A program made the translations under genes and the position numbers. A stretch of DNA of 64,000 bases, from the NCBI RefSeq assembly GCF_000368825.1, contig NZ_KB849717.1:424726-488725 (forward strand), in the 5' to 3' direction. This document shows, one piece after another, positions 10,346 through 19,850 of the stretch (the stretch's first letter is position 1; every line of letters begins with the position of its first letter). Below the pieces are notes generated by a model, which searched no databases, was not told the origin of the DNA, and saw nothing but the letters and a program-made list of their open reading frames with translations. The DNA is from Acinetobacter ursingii DSM 16037 = CIP 107286. GTDB taxonomy: Bacteria > Pseudomonadota > Gammaproteobacteria > Pseudomonadales > Moraxellaceae.

Positions 10346-11428
10346 CTAATTCTGGGTATCCGTTTTTGATCTTAGCACGGACAAATAATCCTGAACTGCC
10401 TGATTATGTTGCTGCAAAGTTTCACTGAACTTGTGTCCACCATTACCTGTCGCAACAAAGTAAATATTTTTGGATTGGTCAGGATGCATCGCCGCTTCAA
10501 TCGCTTTTTTACTCGGCATAGCAATCGGGGTGGGCGGTAAACCAGACATCGTATAAGTATTATAAGCGGTTGGGGTACGCAAATCCTGTCGGCTAATTTT
10601 GCCCTGATATTTATCGCCCATGCCATAAATCACAGTGGGGTCAGTCTGCAAGCGCATACCGAGTTTTAAACGGCGTACAAATACTCCAGACACTTGCTCA
10701 AGCTCACTGTCCAGACTGGTTTCTTTTTCAATAATGGACGCCATAATCAAGGCTTCATATTTATTTTGATAAGGTAAATCTGCCGCACGATTTTGCCATG
10801 CCTGATCTAAGGCTTTCATTTGATAATGATATAAATCGGTCAGAATTTTTTTATCGCTTTCACCTTTTGAAAAGAAATAAGTATTCGGTGCAAATAAACC
10901 TTCAGGATGCGAGTAAGGCAAATCCAATTCTGTTGCAATTTGTTGTTCAGGTAAATTAACAACTGTCTTGGTCACATACGGATCTTTTTTTAGATTTGCA
11001 ATCAATTGCTTAAAGGTCGTTCCTTCAATCACTTGAACCCGAATCATTTGAGCATTTTCAGCATTGGATAGCATCACTAAAACTTGGCGAATACTCATGC
11101 CTTGAGGGACTTCATACACCCCTGCTTTCATGGTGTCATGTATAAAAAATTTCTGATAAATCTTGGGAATCAAAGGAACCGAAACTTGATTTTCTTTTGC
11201 CAGACGCTCAATAAAATGTGAATAAGTATCACCGTTAGCTACCACCAGTAATTCTTTTTTACCTTTTACAGGATAAGCCTTAAATAGATTCATCCATAGC
11301 AAACCAAATATCACAATGGCTACAATGCAAAATGCTACCAGCCATTTTCTATTTCTCGCAAAAAAACCGATTTTGTTTGGCGGTTTTTTCTTGTTTTTTG
11401 CTTTAGGCTTATTTGAAGGTTTTGACAT
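10346..11428 (-). CDS. mltG: Endolytic murein transglycosylase
   Basis: Membrane-anchored enzyme that cleaves nascent glycan strands and ends their synthesis. It has 360 residues: a very basic N-terminus (KPKAKNKKKPPNK), one membrane segment at about residues 28-48, and the YceG/MltG catalytic domain with the motif MASIIEKETSLDSELEQVSG holding the catalytic Glu, then RLKLGMRLQTDPTVIYGMG. It starts 1 base after the stop of pabC, so the two are coupled. Confidence 0.97.
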   Translation of the reverse strand: MSKPSNKPKAKNKKKPPNKIGFFARNRKWLVAFCIVAIVIFGLLWMNLFKAYPVKGKKELLVVANGDTYSHFIERLAKENQVSVPLIPKIYQKFFIHDTMKAGVYEVPQGMSIRQVLVMLSNAENAQMIRVQVIEGTTFKQLIANLKKDPYVTKTVVNLPEQQIATELDLPYSHPEGLFAPNTYFFSKGESDKKILTDLYHYQMKALDQAWQNRAADLPYQNKYEALIMASIIEKETSLDSELEQVSGVFVRRLKLGMRLQTDPTVIYGMGDKYQGKISRQDLRTPTAYNTYTMSGLPPTPIAMPSKKAIEAAMHPDQSKNIYFVATGNGGHKFSETLQQHNQAVQDYLSVLRSKTDTQN

Positions 11429-11429
11429 A

Positions 11430-12248
11430 TCAGTGAATCTGGTTCAGTTGAAGTGTATGAAAAAGATCTACACAAATTTGAGCATCTAAAGGTTTTCCAT
11501 CTAAATGGGTCACGGCTTTCATCGGACTTAGTGCATTACAAAAAAACAGTGCCTGAATATTTGCAATCTCATCCATATCGATAAAACCATGAGCGACAGG
11601 CACATTGAGTTTTTCCATTCGGGATAAAATCTCAGCGCGCATCACACCGTGCACGCCATTATAACGAAGTTCGGGTGTAATCCATGTATCTTTTAAATAA
11701 ATAAAGCAATTACTGCTCACGCCTTCAACAATCATCCCTTGTACATCTGTTACCAAAGCTTCTATCCATTGTTGTTGATCTGCTTCCTGTTTCAGTAACA
11801 CCTGTTCTAGCCGATTCAATGTTTTTATCCCGACCAAATGCGGCATGCTCATCCCTATCACCTGATTTAACACCCCTGTTTGTATGAATTGAGGAGCAAA
11901 TTCGGTGTGCGTTTGCGGATAAAACCAGACGTACACATCAGCATGTTGTTCTGGCAGACTATAACCGCGCTGCCCTACACCACGACTAATGATGATTTTA
12001 AGCGTGCCATTTAAAACATCCAATTGACTTTGCAATTTCGCTAAACTTTTTTCGATCAGTGATAGATCAGCCTTGAGATATAAATATTCACAGCTATTTT
12101 TTAAACGCAATAGATGCCGTGCTTTGAGCTCAAACTTTCCTTGATAAATACGCGCTGTAGTAAAGCATCCATCTCCATAATGAAATGCCCGATCTTGTAA
12201 ATCCAATGCTTCCACTTGTTCTGCATTCTTAAAACACCACATCGCCAA
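11430..12248 (-). CDS. pabC: Aminodeoxychorismate lyase
   Basis: PLP enzyme that releases p-aminobenzoate from aminodeoxychorismate for folate synthesis. The 272-residue class IV aminotransferase fold shows DRAFHYGDGCFTTARI at the N-terminus, the PLP-lysine region GIKTLNRLEQVLLKQEA and the cofactor-binding VEGVSSNCFIY. Location upstream of mltG and tmk supports PabC over the related branched-chain or D-amino-acid transaminases. Confidence 0.94.
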   Translation of the reverse strand: MAMWCFKNAEQVEALDLQDRAFHYGDGCFTTARIYQGKFELKARHLLRLKNSCEYLYLKADLSLIEKSLAKLQSQLDVLNGTLKIIISRGVGQRGYSLPEQHADVYVWFYPQTHTEFAPQFIQTGVLNQVIGMSMPHLVGIKTLNRLEQVLLKQEADQQQWIEALVTDVQGMIVEGVSSNCFIYLKDTWITPELRYNGVHGVMRAEILSRMEKLNVPVAHGFIDMDEIANIQALFFCNALSPMKAVTHLDGKPLDAQICVDLFHTLQLNQIH

Positions 12249-12407
12249 ACATCCCGTTGATTTCTCAGCTTAGTTTAAAAACACATAAGCTTTTTCTATT
12301 TCTTTTTTATTCATATAAAATTCATTTTTTATTATTTTTTATGGATAACAACTCGCAGTATGCTGCACGCATGTTCAAAACATTTCGATATATTTGAGGA
12401 AAAAAAC

Positions 12408-13409
12408 ATGCGTTTAGCACAATTAAAGGTGGGGATTCTGGCTGCATTGGTTTCAGTTTCGTCTTTTGCAGCAACAGATTTTTTAAACGTTTCATATGAT
12501 CCAACACGTGAACTTTATGAAAATTTTAACAAAGAATTTGGCGCGTACTGGAAACAGCGTACTGGTCAGGATGTCAATTTTAAACAATCACATGGCGGTT
12601 CGGGTAAACAAGCTCGTGCGGTGATCGATGGTCTACAAGCAGATGTCGTGACTTTAGCTTTGGCCGCAGATATTGATGAAATTGCTGAAAAAGCAAAATT
12701 ATTACCTGCGGACTGGCAAAAGAAATTTCCACAAAACTCCACCCCTTATACCTCGACTATCGTTTTTCTTGTCCGCAAAGGCAATCCAAAAGGCATTAAA
12801 GATTGGGGCGATATTGTCAAACCGGGTGTTGAAATTATCACGCCAAATCCAAAAACCTCAGGTGGCGCGCGCTGGAACTATTTAGCAGCATGGGCGTGGG
12901 CAAAGCATCAATATGGTTCCGATGCTAAAGCACGTGAATTTGTACGTCAGATTTATAAACAAACTAAAGTGTTAGACTCTGGCGCACGTGGTGCAACCAC
13001 AACTTTTGCTGAACGTGGTATTGGCGATGTATTACTGGCTTGGGAAAACGAAGCCTACTTAGCACAGCGTGAACAACCGGGCAAATTTGACATCATCACC
13101 CCATCTCTTTCGATTTTGGCTGAACCACCCGTTGCGATTGTAGAAAAAAATGTGAAAAAAGATGGCAATGAAAATCTGGCCAAAGCCTATCTGAATTTCC
13201 TGTATTCACCAAAAGGACAGGATATTGCGGCGAAAAATTTCTATCGCCCACGCAATGCAGACATACTCAAACGCTATAGCAGCACCTTTAAGCCATTGAA
13301 ACTGGTAACAATTGACAAAGAGTTTGGTGGCTGGACCAAAGTACAAAAACAACATTTTGATAATGGCGGCGTATTTGACCAACTCGTCAAAGAAAATAAC
13401 GCCAAATAA
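12408..13409 (+). CDS. sbp: Periplasmic sulfate-binding protein
   Basis: Captures sulfate or thiosulfate for the CysTWA transporter. From the ATG at 12408, which has a good GAGGA ribosome site 8 bases upstream, the product is 333 residues with a signal peptide ([21 protein letters not shown]). Family motifs are [20 protein letters not shown], which lines the ligand site, and [19 protein letters not shown]. Candidate longer starts add a non-signal leader and were rejected. It heads the sulfate block with the regulator at the far end. Confidence 0.96.
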   Translation: MRLAQLKVGILAALVSVSSFAATDFLNVSYDPTRELYENFNKEFGAYWKQRTGQDVNFKQSHGGSGKQARAVIDGLQADVVTLALAADIDEIAEKAKLLPADWQKKFPQNSTPYTSTIVFLVRKGNPKGIKDWGDIVKPGVEIITPNPKTSGGARWNYLAAWAWAKHQYGSDAKAREFVRQIYKQTKVLDSGARGATTTFAERGIGDVLLAWENEAYLAQREQPGKFDIITPSLSILAEPPVAIVEKNVKKDGNENLAKAYLNFLYSPKGQDIAAKNFYRPRNADILKRYSSTFKPLKLVTIDKEFGGWTKVQKQHFDNGGVFDQLVKENNAK

Positions 13410-13434
13410 TCAACCTGTGATCGGGAGCAGCAAC

Positions 13435-14040
13435 ATGTTACATACAGTCATTGTACCGGGTGTTGGAGGAAGTGAATTTCAACACTGGCAATCATGGTTA
13501 CAACGTGAATTGATCAACTGCTCTCGCGTCCAACAAAAAGACTGGAATCACCCAGTGTTAACTGAATGGGTGGAGCAACTCCTTGCAACTGTTCAGTTTA
13601 TTGATCAACCGATTCAAATCGTGGCGCATAGTTTTGGTTGTTTGACCAGCGTTGCAGCCTTGGCTGAACATGCTGATCTGCGAAAAAAAGTTAAACATTT
13701 AACCTTAGTTGCACCTGCCAATCCTGCACGTTTTGGAGAAGCAGGATTTGCCCGCAACAGTGCGTATGATTATGCCAATTATTTTCATCAGTTAAAGATT
13801 GATGTACCAACCCAACTCATCATCAGTGAAAACGACCCATGGCTACACTTTGATGATGCCATGCGTCTGGCTCAGGCTTGGCAAGTTAAACCTGTCAATC
13901 TTGGGCAAGTGGGTCACATCAATGTGGCTTCAGGTTTTGGGCCTTTCCCAGAAATTTTTGATTATATCCTTCAGGAAAAACAGCCACAGCGAATCATGCC
14001 ATATCGTGATCGATATTCATCGTTCAAATTTGCCATCTAG
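13435..14040 (+). CDS. Small alpha/beta hydrolase, RBBP9/YdeN type
   Basis: Putative serine hydrolase of unknown substrate. The 201-residue product begins MLHTVIVPGVGGSEFQHWQSW, has the nucleophile elbow AHSFGC, a possible catalytic Asp in ISENDPWLHFDDAM and a final His in VGHINVASGFG, so the triad is complete. A GGGAG ribosome site precedes the ATG at 13435. It lies 25 bases after sbp and 64 before cysT in the same direction, so it is probably co-transcribed with the sulfate genes, though its role there is not known. Confidence 0.85.
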   Translation: MLHTVIVPGVGGSEFQHWQSWLQRELINCSRVQQKDWNHPVLTEWVEQLLATVQFIDQPIQIVAHSFGCLTSVAALAEHADLRKKVKHLTLVAPANPARFGEAGFARNSAYDYANYFHQLKIDVPTQLIISENDPWLHFDDAMRLAQAWQVKPVNLGQVGHINVASGFGPFPEIFDYILQEKQPQRIMPYRDRYSSFKFAI

Positions 14041-14104
14041 CTTTAGTTTTATCTTTTTTTAAATTTGCCTGCTATTTGGCAGGTGTACTCTTTTAGGAGT
14101 TCTC

Positions 14105-14938
14105 ATGTCGCAGCGATCCCGAGTGCTGCCAGGATTTGGTCTTTCACTAGGTTTTACCCTAGCGTATTTATCACTCATTGTTCTTATTCCGCTTTCAGCC
14201 GTCTTTTTTAAATCCTTTGGTGTTGGCTGGGATGGTTTACTAGAAATATTGAGTTCAGAGCGAATCCTTAAGTCTTTGCAGCTGAGTTTTGGTACTGCTC
14301 TTATTGCAGCATTAATCAATGTCGTCTTTGGTTCTTTACTGGCGTGGTGTCTGGTGCGTTATACCTTCCCAGGGAAACGTTTCATCGATGCTCTGGTCGA
14401 TTTACCATTTGCATTGCCTACTGCCGTGGCAGGTATTGCCCTGACTTCTTTATATGCCCCTAATGGCTGGATTGGTCAGTATCTTACACCGCTTGGTATT
14501 CAAGTGGCTTATACCTCCATCGGGATTACTATCGCCCTGATTTTTATTGGCATTCCGTTTGTAGTACGTACCGTGCAACCTGTGCTTGCTGACATTGAAA
14601 CTGAATTGGAAGAAGCCGCTTCTGCATTGGGTGCCAACCGTTGGCAAATTGTCAGTAGAATTATTTTTCCGATCTTACTGCCAGCATTGCTTACTGGTTT
14701 TGCCTTAGCCTTTGCTCGCGGTGTAGGTGAATACGGCTCAGTGATTTTCATTGCAGGTAATCAACCGTTTAAAACTGAAATTGCTCCCTTAATGATTATT
14801 TCTCGACTTGAAGAATATGACTACCCCGCTGCGACCACAATTGCAGTCGTCATGTTAGTCATTTCATTTGTTATCTTATTGCTGATTAATCTGATTCAGG
14901 CGTGGGCAAGTCGTCGTACCGGGAGAACTGTAAAATGA
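14105..14938 (+). CDS. cysT: Sulfate/thiosulfate ABC transporter permease CysT
   Basis: Integral membrane subunit of the sulfate importer. It has 277 residues with six predicted membrane segments and the ABC-permease EAA loop [20 protein letters not shown] that contacts the ATPase. A strong AGGAG lies 6 bases before the ATG. Its stop overlaps the cysW start (ATGA), giving translational coupling. A weak hairpin at 14068-14083 upstream could attenuate read-through from sbp. Confidence 0.97.
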   Translation: MSQRSRVLPGFGLSLGFTLAYLSLIVLIPLSAVFFKSFGVGWDGLLEILSSERILKSLQLSFGTALIAALINVVFGSLLAWCLVRYTFPGKRFIDALVDLPFALPTAVAGIALTSLYAPNGWIGQYLTPLGIQVAYTSIGITIALIFIGIPFVVRTVQPVLADIETELEEAASALGANRWQIVSRIIFPILLPALLTGFALAFARGVGEYGSVIFIAGNQPFKTEIAPLMIISRLEEYDYPAATTIAVVMLVISFVILLLINLIQAWASRRTGRTVK

Positions 14939-15825
14939 GCTTAGTGACCAGCAGCAATGCACTGGCAATAAAATTGCAATCACGCGATTCGACCCGTGAA
15001 CCGACTTGGGTGCGTTATACCCTTTTAACTATCGCCTTGATCTTTTTTTTAAGCTGTCTGATCCTGCCATTAATTTTGGTCTTTGTAGAAGCTTTCCGAC
15101 AAGGGATCAATGTCTATTTTAATGCCCTGATTAATCCGGATACGTTATCGGCTGTAAAATTAACTTTACTCACTGCCGCAATTGCTGTGCCTTTAAATGT
15201 CGTGTTTGGAGTTGCAGCGGCTTGGGCTGTTGCTAAATTTCAATTCCGTGGTAAATCCATTTTAACCACCCTGATCGATTTACCATTTTCAGTTTCACCT
15301 GTCATTGCAGGTTTGATGTTGGTACTGATCTTCGGTATGCAAGGTTGGTTTGGCCCGTGGTTAATGGATCATGATATTAAAATTCTGTATGCCGTACCTG
15401 CGATTGTCCTTGCGACTGTGTTTATTACTGTCCCTTTTGTCGCGCGTGAGCTAATTCCACTCATGGAAGCACAAGGCACAGAAGAAGAAGAAGCAGCCAT
15501 TGTACTGGGTGCTTCAGGTTGGCAAACATTCAGAAAAGTGACTTTACCCAATATTAAATGGGGACTGCTTTACGGTGTGATTTTGTGTAATGCCCGTGCT
15601 ATGGGTGAGTTTGGTGCAGTATCCGTGGTTTCAGGACATATTCGTGGAGAAACCAATACCTTACCCTTACATGTAGAAATTCTATACAACGAATATACCT
15701 ACAGTGCCGCATTTGCTGTGGCATCTCTACTGGCATTTTTGGCGATTATTACCCTGATTTTAAAAACATGGGTGGAAATACGTCAGGAAAAACAAAACAA
15801 CCGAAATGATTCAGCAGTTTCTTGA
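14935..15825 (+). CDS. cysW: Sulfate/thiosulfate ABC transporter permease CysW
   Basis: Second membrane subunit of the sulfate importer. I place the start at the ATG at 14935, which overlaps the cysT stop, giving 296 residues; a longer reading from 14902 would lie inside cysT. The EAA loop is [20 protein letters not shown], and [20 protein letters not shown] is the conserved C-terminal CysW signature. Six membrane segments are evident. Confidence 0.97.
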   Translation: MSLVTSSNALAIKLQSRDSTREPTWVRYTLLTIALIFFLSCLILPLILVFVEAFRQGINVYFNALINPDTLSAVKLTLLTAAIAVPLNVVFGVAAAWAVAKFQFRGKSILTTLIDLPFSVSPVIAGLMLVLIFGMQGWFGPWLMDHDIKILYAVPAIVLATVFITVPFVARELIPLMEAQGTEEEEAAIVLGASGWQTFRKVTLPNIKWGLLYGVILCNARAMGEFGAVSVVSGHIRGETNTLPLHVEILYNEYTYSAAFAVASLLAFLAIITLILKTWVEIRQEKQNNRNDSAVS

Positions 15826-15835
15826 GGAATGATCA

Positions 15836-16897
15836 ATGAGTATTCAAGTTAAAAATATTGAAAAACACTTTGGTGCATTCCACGCACTCAAAGATATTTC
15901 TCTGGATTTTCCAGAAGGACAACTGGTTGCATTACTTGGACCATCTGGTTGTGGAAAAACAACGTTGTTACGCATTATTGCAGGTTTAGAATCCGCAGAT
16001 TCAGGACAAGTTTTACTGGAAGGCAATGATGCCACCAACGTACACGTGCGCGAACGTCAAGTCGGCTTTGTATTTCAGCATTATGCTCTGTTTCGCCATA
16101 TGACTGTATTTGACAATATTGCTTTTGGTTTACGGGTTCGCCCACGCACTACTCGTCCAAATGAAGCTGAAATCAAAAAACGTGTCACTCGTCTACTGGA
16201 TCTAGTTCAGCTTGGTTTTCTGGCAGATCGTTATCCTGCACAACTTTCTGGTGGTCAGCGTCAGCGTATTGCCCTTGCCCGTGCTCTTGCTGTTGAACCG
16301 CGTGTCTTACTTTTGGATGAACCTTTCGGTGCACTCGATGCCAAAGTACGCAAAGAGTTACGCCGCTGGTTAAGAACATTACATGATGAACTGCATATCA
16401 CCTCCATTTTCGTGACCCATGATCAGGAAGAAGCACTTGAGGTGGCTGATCAAATTATTGTCATGAATAAGGGCAATGTTGAACAAATTGGCTCACCTCG
16501 CGAAGTTTATGAAAAACCTTCGACACCATTTGTATTTGACTTTTTGGGTCAAGCGAATCGTTTCGATGCTGAACATCACAATGGCACTGTGCATATTGGT
16601 GAAAATAAAATCATTCTGCCTGTAACTGCTCATGCGCCTCAAGGTAAAGTCATTGCTTTTGCCCGTCCAGATGAGTTACATATTCATGCCCAACCACATG
16701 AAAATAGTATTGAAGCTATTTTTGTACGTGAAATTTGGATTGCAGGAAAAGTGATTGCTGAATTACAGGATCGTCAAGGTCGTCTGATTGAAATTGCATT
16801 AAGCCCAGAAGAAGCAAGACAGCATCAATTTAGACCCAATCAAAGTGTTTGGGTGAGTGCGTCACAGCTTCATTTATTTGCCGATCAAGTCGCCTAG
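15836..16897 (+). CDS. cysA: Sulfate/thiosulfate ABC transporter ATP-binding protein
   Basis: ATPase that powers sulfate import. The 353-residue protein has Walker [10 protein letters not shown], the Q-loop in [10 protein letters not shown], the ABC signature [15 protein letters not shown], Walker [13 protein letters not shown] and the switch His in FVTHDQEEA. The C-terminal TOBE-like domain is present. It starts 10 bases after cysW in the same operon. Confidence 0.98.
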   Translation: MSIQVKNIEKHFGAFHALKDISLDFPEGQLVALLGPSGCGKTTLLRIIAGLESADSGQVLLEGNDATNVHVRERQVGFVFQHYALFRHMTVFDNIAFGLRVRPRTTRPNEAEIKKRVTRLLDLVQLGFLADRYPAQLSGGQRQRIALARALAVEPRVLLLDEPFGALDAKVRKELRRWLRTLHDELHITSIFVTHDQEEALEVADQIIVMNKGNVEQIGSPREVYEKPSTPFVFDFLGQANRFDAEHHNGTVHIGENKIILPVTAHAPQGKVIAFARPDELHIHAQPHENSIEAIFVREIWIAGKVIAELQDRQGRLIEIALSPEEARQHQFRPNQSVWVSASQLHLFADQVA

Positions 16898-16944
16898 ATT
16901 CAATTTGGGGATGCGATGCATCCTCAAAAGAGAGATAAAAGATT

Positions 16945-17868
16945 ATGAATTTTCAACAATTAAGAATCATACGAGAAACGGTTCGTCAAAACTTTAATTT
17001 GACCGAAGCTTCGGCAGCGCTTTACACCTCGCAATCAGGGGTGAGTAAGCATATTAAGGATTTAGAGGATGAACTGGGTGTTCAGCTTTTCATTCGCAAA
17101 GGTAAGCGTTTACTGGGTTTAACCGAACCCGGTCAGTCACTATTGGGTATAGTAGAAAGAATGCTGGTCGATGCTGAAAATATTAAACGTCTGGCCGATG
17201 ATTTTAATAAAGTCGATGAAGGTACGTTGACGATTGCCACCACGCATACTCAGGCACGTTATGTGCTTCCGCCCATTGTAAATCAATTTAAAAAACTTTT
17301 TCCAAAAGTACATTTAGTTTTACAACAAGCGAGTCCGACAGAAATTTCTGAAATGCTGCTGCAAGGCGAAGCTGATATTGGCATTGCAACGGAATCTTTG
17401 ACTACCGAGGAAAATCTAGCCAGTGTGCCTTATTACCAATGGGAACACAGTATTATTGTTCCCCAAAATCATCCACTTGCTCATGAAACAAAAATTTCAC
17501 TGGAAGCTTTAGCTAACTTTCCAATTATTACCTATCATGGTGGATTTACAGGTCGCTCCAAAATCGACAAAGCTTTTGAAGATGCAGGAATTGATGTTGA
17601 TCTAGTCATGTCAGCACTGGATGCAGATGTCATCAAAACCTATGTTGAGCTTGGCATGGGCGTTGGTATTGTCAATGATGTCGCCTATGACCGCGAGCGG
17701 GATTATCGTTTGAAACAAATTAAAACAGATATTTTTGGATTAAACACCACATGGATTGCTGTACGTAAAGGTCATTTGCTGCGTGGCTACGGGTATGAGT
17801 TTATTTCGCTGTGCTCACCTGAAGCAGATATCAAGGCATTGAAAAAAGTGGCCTATCCAGACGAATAA
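16945..17868 (+). CDS. cysB: LysR-family sulfur regulator, CysB/Cbl type
   Basis: Transcription activator of sulfur assimilation genes. It has 307 residues with an N-terminal winged helix (FNLTEASAALYTSQSGVSKH, residues 17-36) and a C-terminal inducer-binding domain with the CysB-type stretch TIATTHTQARYVLPPIV and ITYHGGFTGRSKID. The position right after cysA fits local control of the transporter. CysB and Cbl are hard to separate by eye; the linked position would suit either. Confidence 0.9.
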   Translation: MNFQQLRIIRETVRQNFNLTEASAALYTSQSGVSKHIKDLEDELGVQLFIRKGKRLLGLTEPGQSLLGIVERMLVDAENIKRLADDFNKVDEGTLTIATTHTQARYVLPPIVNQFKKLFPKVHLVLQQASPTEISEMLLQGEADIGIATESLTTEENLASVPYYQWEHSIIVPQNHPLAHETKISLEALANFPIITYHGGFTGRSKIDKAFEDAGIDVDLVMSALDADVIKTYVELGMGVGIVNDVAYDRERDYRLKQIKTDIFGLNTTWIAVRKGHLLRGYGYEFISLCSPEADIKALKKVAYPDE

Positions 17869-17880
17869 TCAAATATGATA

Positions 17881-17959
17881 AGATTTCTTTCATCATGATT
17901 TAAAACCTTTTTATTTTTCTCTCTTAAGCAGAAATAGAAAAGACGGATGAAAGAAATCT
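17881..17959. repeat. 79-bp palindromic intergenic repeat, copy A
   Basis: Perfect 14-base terminal inverted repeat (AGATTTCTTTCATC and its complement at 17946-17959) around an imperfect AT-rich hairpin. It lies between cysB and the rpmE terminator. A copy with the same layout and length is at 19731-19808. Confidence 0.7.
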
Positions 17960-17983
17960 ATGGTTATGAGCTAAAAATGACAT

Positions 17984-18014
17984 AAAAAAAGAACCGCAAA
18001 TTGCGGTTCTTTTT
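17984..18014. terminator. Bidirectional terminator between cysB and rpmE
   Basis: Stem GAACCGCAA / TTGCGGTTC with A-run on one side and T-run on the other; it suits both convergent genes. Confidence 0.9.
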
Positions 18015-18060
18015 GTGAGAACTAAAACCAGATAAATACTTGGTTTTAGATTTTCTCGTA

Positions 18061-18285
18061 TTAACGTTTGATAGAACGTGACATACCAGCAAAACGTTGT
18101 TTGAATTTGTCGATACGACCACCAGTGTCTACATTCTTCTGTTTACCAGTATAGAATGGGTGGCAAGCTGAACATACGTCAAGATAAAGAGTTTCTTTAC
18201 CTAAAGCAGAACGAGTTTCAATCACGTTACCGCAAGAGCAAGTTGCAACTAATGTTTCGTATTTTGGGTGAATATCGGCGCGCAT
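18061..18285 (-). CDS. rpmE: 50S ribosomal protein L31, zinc-binding type
   Basis: Ribosomal protein L31. It has 74 residues with the zinc ligands in ATCSCGN and [12 protein letters not shown], which marks the zinc-containing (C+) form made when zinc is sufficient. The family's [16 protein letters not shown] follows. The 230-base stretch upstream (18286-18515) has no gene; it holds a nested inverted repeat (GCCCAC near 18436 with GTGGGC near 18477, enclosing GACG/CGTC) that could be a leader structure or the terminator of the gene before it. Confidence 0.97.
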   Translation of the reverse strand: MRADIHPKYETLVATCSCGNVIETRSALGKETLYLDVCSACHPFYTGKQKNVDTGGRIDKFKQRFAGMSRSIKR

Positions 18286-18515
18286 GGTCGATGACTCCTA
18301 ATTGAAGAAAGGCTTAAGCTGTTATCGCAATTGATCACTCTCAACTTTCAATTCAAATGAATTATAAATCAAGGAAAGGCTGGTCAACTAAAAATAGACA
18401 ACGCAGCAGATCAACACCACAACAGACCATTTCTCTTGGCCCACCGAGACGAATCCGTCAGAGCTAAGCACAACAAGTGGGCATGATTATACGCTAAAAA
18501 ATATCAGATAGCGAA

Positions 18516-19514
18516 TTATTCCAGTGCCGTTTTGTCTTTTGATACGACTGGCTCATGTTTTTTCGACCAGTAATTTGCAATCACCCCACACACCATTAAC
18601 TGAATCTGATGAAAGATCATAATAGGTAAAACAATCATACCCAAAGGCTGTCCGCTAAAAAGAATTTGTGCCATCGGTACGCCACTGGCCAATGTTTTTT
18701 TCGATCCACAGAAGAAAATCGTAATTTGATCTGCTCGATTAAAACCCAGCCAAACAGGTACAAATAATCCTAAAAGCATAATAATGGTGAGTAAAATTGA
18801 ACACGCCAATACCAAATAGAACAAGGTAAGTAAGTTCACCTGATGCCATAAACCCGCGACCACAGCACTACTAAAAGCGCCATACACCACCATCAAAATG
18901 GTGCCCTGATCAAACGCCTTTACAAGGCCCGGCACTTTTTTCATGTATGGAAAGATCCACGAGCGAAGCACTTGCCCCAAAATAAAGGGAACCAATAATA
19001 ACAACGTGATCTGTATGATCGATGTAGTTGGATCGTAGTTATGTTTCGACTGACCAAAAATAAAAAAACTGACCAATACAGGAGTGATGAACATACCGAT
19101 CAAATTTGAAAATGAAGCACTGCATACTGCGGCTGCAACATTGCCTTTAGCGACTGAAGTAAATGCAATCGAAGACTGAACCGTCGATGGTAAAAAACAC
19201 ATAAACAAAAAGCCCCAGTAAAGCTCTTGTCCCAATATCGGCAGTAAAAACGGTTTAGCCATCAAGCCCAGAATTGGAAATAGCACAAAGGTAAAAGCAA
19301 AAACCAGTAAATGCAGTCGCCAGTGCATGACCCCTTCGACTATGGCTTCTCTTGACAGTTTCGCGCCATGTAAAAAAAATAAAATGGCAATCGCAACATT
19401 GGTCACCATTTCAAAAATACTGGCGGCATGTCCCGATACAGGAATAATACTTGCCAGAATCACCATCAGAATCAATAAAATGGTAAAACGATCAAACGCC
19501 AGTAATTTCAACAT
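18516..19514 (-). CDS. Bile acid:sodium symporter-like carrier (YfeH/SBF-like)
   Basis: Integral membrane transporter of 332 residues with about ten membrane segments. The pattern SSIAFTSVAKGNVAAAVCSA and FFCGSKKTLASGVPMAQILF matches the SBF-like branch of the BASS superfamily (E. coli YfeH type). The substrate is unknown; bile acid transport should not be assumed. Transcribed alone on the minus strand. Confidence 0.88.
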   Translation of the reverse strand: MLKLLAFDRFTILLILMVILASIIPVSGHAASIFEMVTNVAIAILFFLHGAKLSREAIVEGVMHWRLHLLVFAFTFVLFPILGLMAKPFLLPILGQELYWGFLFMCFLPSTVQSSIAFTSVAKGNVAAAVCSASFSNLIGMFITPVLVSFFIFGQSKHNYDPTTSIIQITLLLLVPFILGQVLRSWIFPYMKKVPGLVKAFDQGTILMVVYGAFSSAVVAGLWHQVNLLTLFYLVLACSILLTIIMLLGLFVPVWLGFNRADQITIFFCGSKKTLASGVPMAQILFSGQPLGMIVLPIMIFHQIQLMVCGVIANYWSKKHEPVVSKDKTALE

Positions 19515-19730
19515 CGCATGACATCCCTAAGTCATTTATAACAAAGCCCGATAAATGAAATTTACCAGTAAGTAAATATTCATGTTACCGAGCTAACTTG
19601 ATAAAACCAGTTTTCAAATGAAATGTTCAGTATTTATTTAAAAACTTAACTTTTAAATCAAAGATATACAATGGGTAATTATATGCATTTTCAATCTAAT
19701 TGGACACTTTAAACTTTAAGTTAATCCATC

Positions 19731-19808
19731 AGACTTCTTCCATCAGTTCCTTTTATTTCTGCCTATGGGAGAAAAATAAAGAGGGTTAAACAATGATGAA
19801 AGACATCT
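19731..19808. repeat. 78-bp palindromic intergenic repeat, copy B
   Basis: Imperfect terminal inverted repeats (AGACTTCTTCCATC at 19731; complement of AGATGTCTTTCATC at 19795-19808) with a central AT-rich hairpin. Layout, length and terminal sequence match copy A at 17881, so the two belong to one family. Confidence 0.65.
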
Positions 19809-19850
19809 ATTCCTTTAGATTTAAATTAACTCACATAAAAACCCTGAGCC

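Noticed and set aside
12322..12507. Minus-strand frame upstream of sbp
   Set aside because: It overlaps the sbp promoter, ribosome site and signal-peptide coding region and has no homology signal.
18420..18490. Nested inverted repeat upstream of rpmE as a riboswitch or small RNA
   Set aside because: Stem arms are only 6 and 4 bases with no known riboswitch pattern; mentioned under rpmE only.
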